6,621 nt of DNA from CAZQKE01 sp964593865 (GTDB lineage: Bacteria; Chloroflexota; Anaerolineae; JAAYZQ01): positions 1 to 6,621 of the forward strand of contig CAZQKE010000110.1 in assembly GCA_964593865.1 (NCBI GenBank), read 5' to 3'. The stretch's first letter is position 1. Each line of letters opens with the position of its first letter. The notes under the pieces are model-generated. The model saw only the letters and a list, made by a program, of their open reading frames with translations. It did no database searches and was not told the DNA's origin. Below, one piece after another: positions 5,729-6,621 of the stretch. Both the position numbers and the translations under genes were made by a program.

Positions 5729-6445
5729 CTACAGCCCCAGGGCCAGGGAAAGGCCCAGTACCAGGATCATGACCGTCACCAGGGTACGGAACTCTTTGCC
5801 TCCGAGTCGGCGGTCCACCCGCGAGGCGGCCAGGATGCCCAGGGCCAGGCCCGGCAGGGCGCACAGGTAGTAGCGCCACACCCGGTCTGTCAGGTGGCCC
5901 GCCACCAGGTGAGAGGCCACGACCAGCGCGCCGCTGATGAGAAAGAGGGTTTGCATTGCTGCCCGGAACTCATCGCGGGGCCAACGGCGCAGGGAGCCGT
6001 AGACGATGGCCGGTGGCCCCGGCGTGTTGTAAGCCCCACCCAGGCAACCGGCCAGAAACCCGGCGGGGTAGATCCATAACGGCGAAGGTCGGCGGCGGGC
6101 AGTCGGACGGAACAGGTTGTAAAGGGCAAAGGCGATCAGCACGCCCCCCAGCCCCCGCGTGACCAACGCTTCGTCTACATTACCGAGCAGCCAGACACCC
6201 ACCGGCACGCCCAGGGCCGCCGCTCCTCCCAGGCGGACCACCGCCCGCACGTTGAGGGACCGCCGGAAGCGCAGGACGTTGATGCAATACACCGTCAGGG
6301 CGATCAGAGCGACCGTCGGTGCGGCGGTCCGCAGGCCGAGGGCCAGGGTGAACAGGGGCATGATGATCACCGCAAAACCGAACCCGGCCAAGCTTTGCAA
6401 AAAGGCGGCCATCATGACGAGGAGGGCCAGGAGTAGAACGAGCAT
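5729..6445 (-). CDS. TauE/SafE-family membrane permease (sulfite exporter-like)
   Basis: A 238-residue, strongly hydrophobic protein with about eight to nine membrane segments (roughly 2-20, 22-38, 42-58, 68-88, 95-112, 125-148, 165-183, 190-208, 219-237). It carries the two-half layout of TauE/SafE (PF01925) proteins: a first conserved stretch, QSLAGFGFAVIIMP (17-30), and a second, GCLGGAYNTPGPPAIVYG (133-150), followed by a loop WPRDEFRAAMQTLFL (155-169). Family members move sulfite, sulfoacetate or other small organic anions across the cytoplasmic membrane; the substrate here is unknown. The length is typical of the compact members. The ATG at 6445 has GGAG 7 nt upstream. It is on the same strand as the LysM/radical SAM unit, but a consensus promoter lies between them, so it is probably a separate transcript. 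A repeat array precedes it. Confidence 0.9.
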   Translation of the reverse strand: MLVLLLALLVMMAAFLQSLAGFGFAVIIMPLFTLALGLRTAAPTVALIALTVYCINVLRFRRSLNVRAVVRLGGAAALGVPVGVWLLGNVDEALVTRGLGGVLIAFALYNLFRPTARRRPSPLWIYPAGFLAGCLGGAYNTPGPPAIVYGSLRRWPRDEFRAAMQTLFLISGALVVASHLVAGHLTDRVWRYYLCALPGLALGILAASRVDRRLGGKEFRTLVTVMILVLGLSLALGL

Positions 6446-6462
6446 TTGTTGACTCCGCTTTC

Positions 6463-6620
6463 GGAACCGCCAAGACGCCGCGAGCGCGAAGGTTTTTTCT
6501 TCCTTCCTTTGCGCCCCTTGCGCCTTTGCGGTTCGGATTTTGGAACCGCCAAGACGCCAAGAGCGTGAAGGTCTTTTCTTCCTTCCTTTGCGCCCTTTGC
6601 GCCTTCGCGGTTCGGATTTT
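6463..6620. repeat. Two tandem 79-bp repeats with inverted-repeat arms
   Basis: Copy 1 (6463-6541) and copy 2 (6542-6620) are the same length, with 73 of 79 positions identical by my count. A third copy appears to begin at 6621, where the window ends. In each copy a 23-nt left arm (6465-6487; 6544-6566) pairs imperfectly with a right arm (6511-6533; 6590-6612), starting AACCGC and ending GCGGTT. The loop contains a pyrimidine tract (for example 6493-6510). The left arm is built of CGCCAAGA-like octamers and the right arm of CTTTGCGC-like octamers. It resembles intergenic repeats I recall from Chloroflexota and some other phyla. It lies just upstream of the permease gene, with the last copy ending 17 bp before the ATG. 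Confidence 0.85.
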
Positions 6621-6621
6621 G

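Overview
The window is GC-rich and encodes almost everything on the minus strand. Several features point to a member of the Chloroflexota (Anaerolineae-like). The single-pass LysM protein carries an N-terminal Cys-rich 'CPYLG...' segment that I associate with that phylum. The intergenic regions hold palindromic repeats of the CGCCAAGA/CTTTGCG type. There are also tandem B12-binding radical SAM genes. This assignment rests on remembered family patterns, not on a search.

Reading in the direction of transcription (high to low coordinates), the window opens with two tandem 79-bp repeats with inverted-repeat arms (6463-6620). A TauE/SafE-type membrane permease gene follows (6445-5729). A spacer then contains a perfect consensus sigma-70-type promoter, TTGACA-17 bp-TATAAT (5662-5634), and a strong hairpin in the presumed leader. 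Five genes follow, all on the minus strand. They are a membrane-anchored LysM protein (5540-4344), two adjacent but different B12-binding-type radical SAM proteins (4249-2750 and 2728-1325, 21 nt apart), a Zn-dependent phospholipase C-like protein (1290-499) and the N-terminal 134 residues of a COG2509-type FAD-dependent dehydrogenase (402 to the window edge).

The gaps between these five genes are 94, 21, 34 and 96 nt. No convincing intrinsic terminator is visible between them, so one transcript from the consensus promoter is plausible. The two radical SAM genes and the phospholipase-like gene form the tightest block. A working idea is that the two radical SAM enzymes modify a common substrate, possibly a lipid or polyketide-like compound, with the hydrolase and the flavoprotein as accessory enzymes. 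No substrate can be read from the sequence.

Intergenic DNA also includes a small palindromic element and a hairpin between the phospholipase-like and FAD genes (431-500). No RNA genes, insertion sequences or CRISPR arrays were seen.
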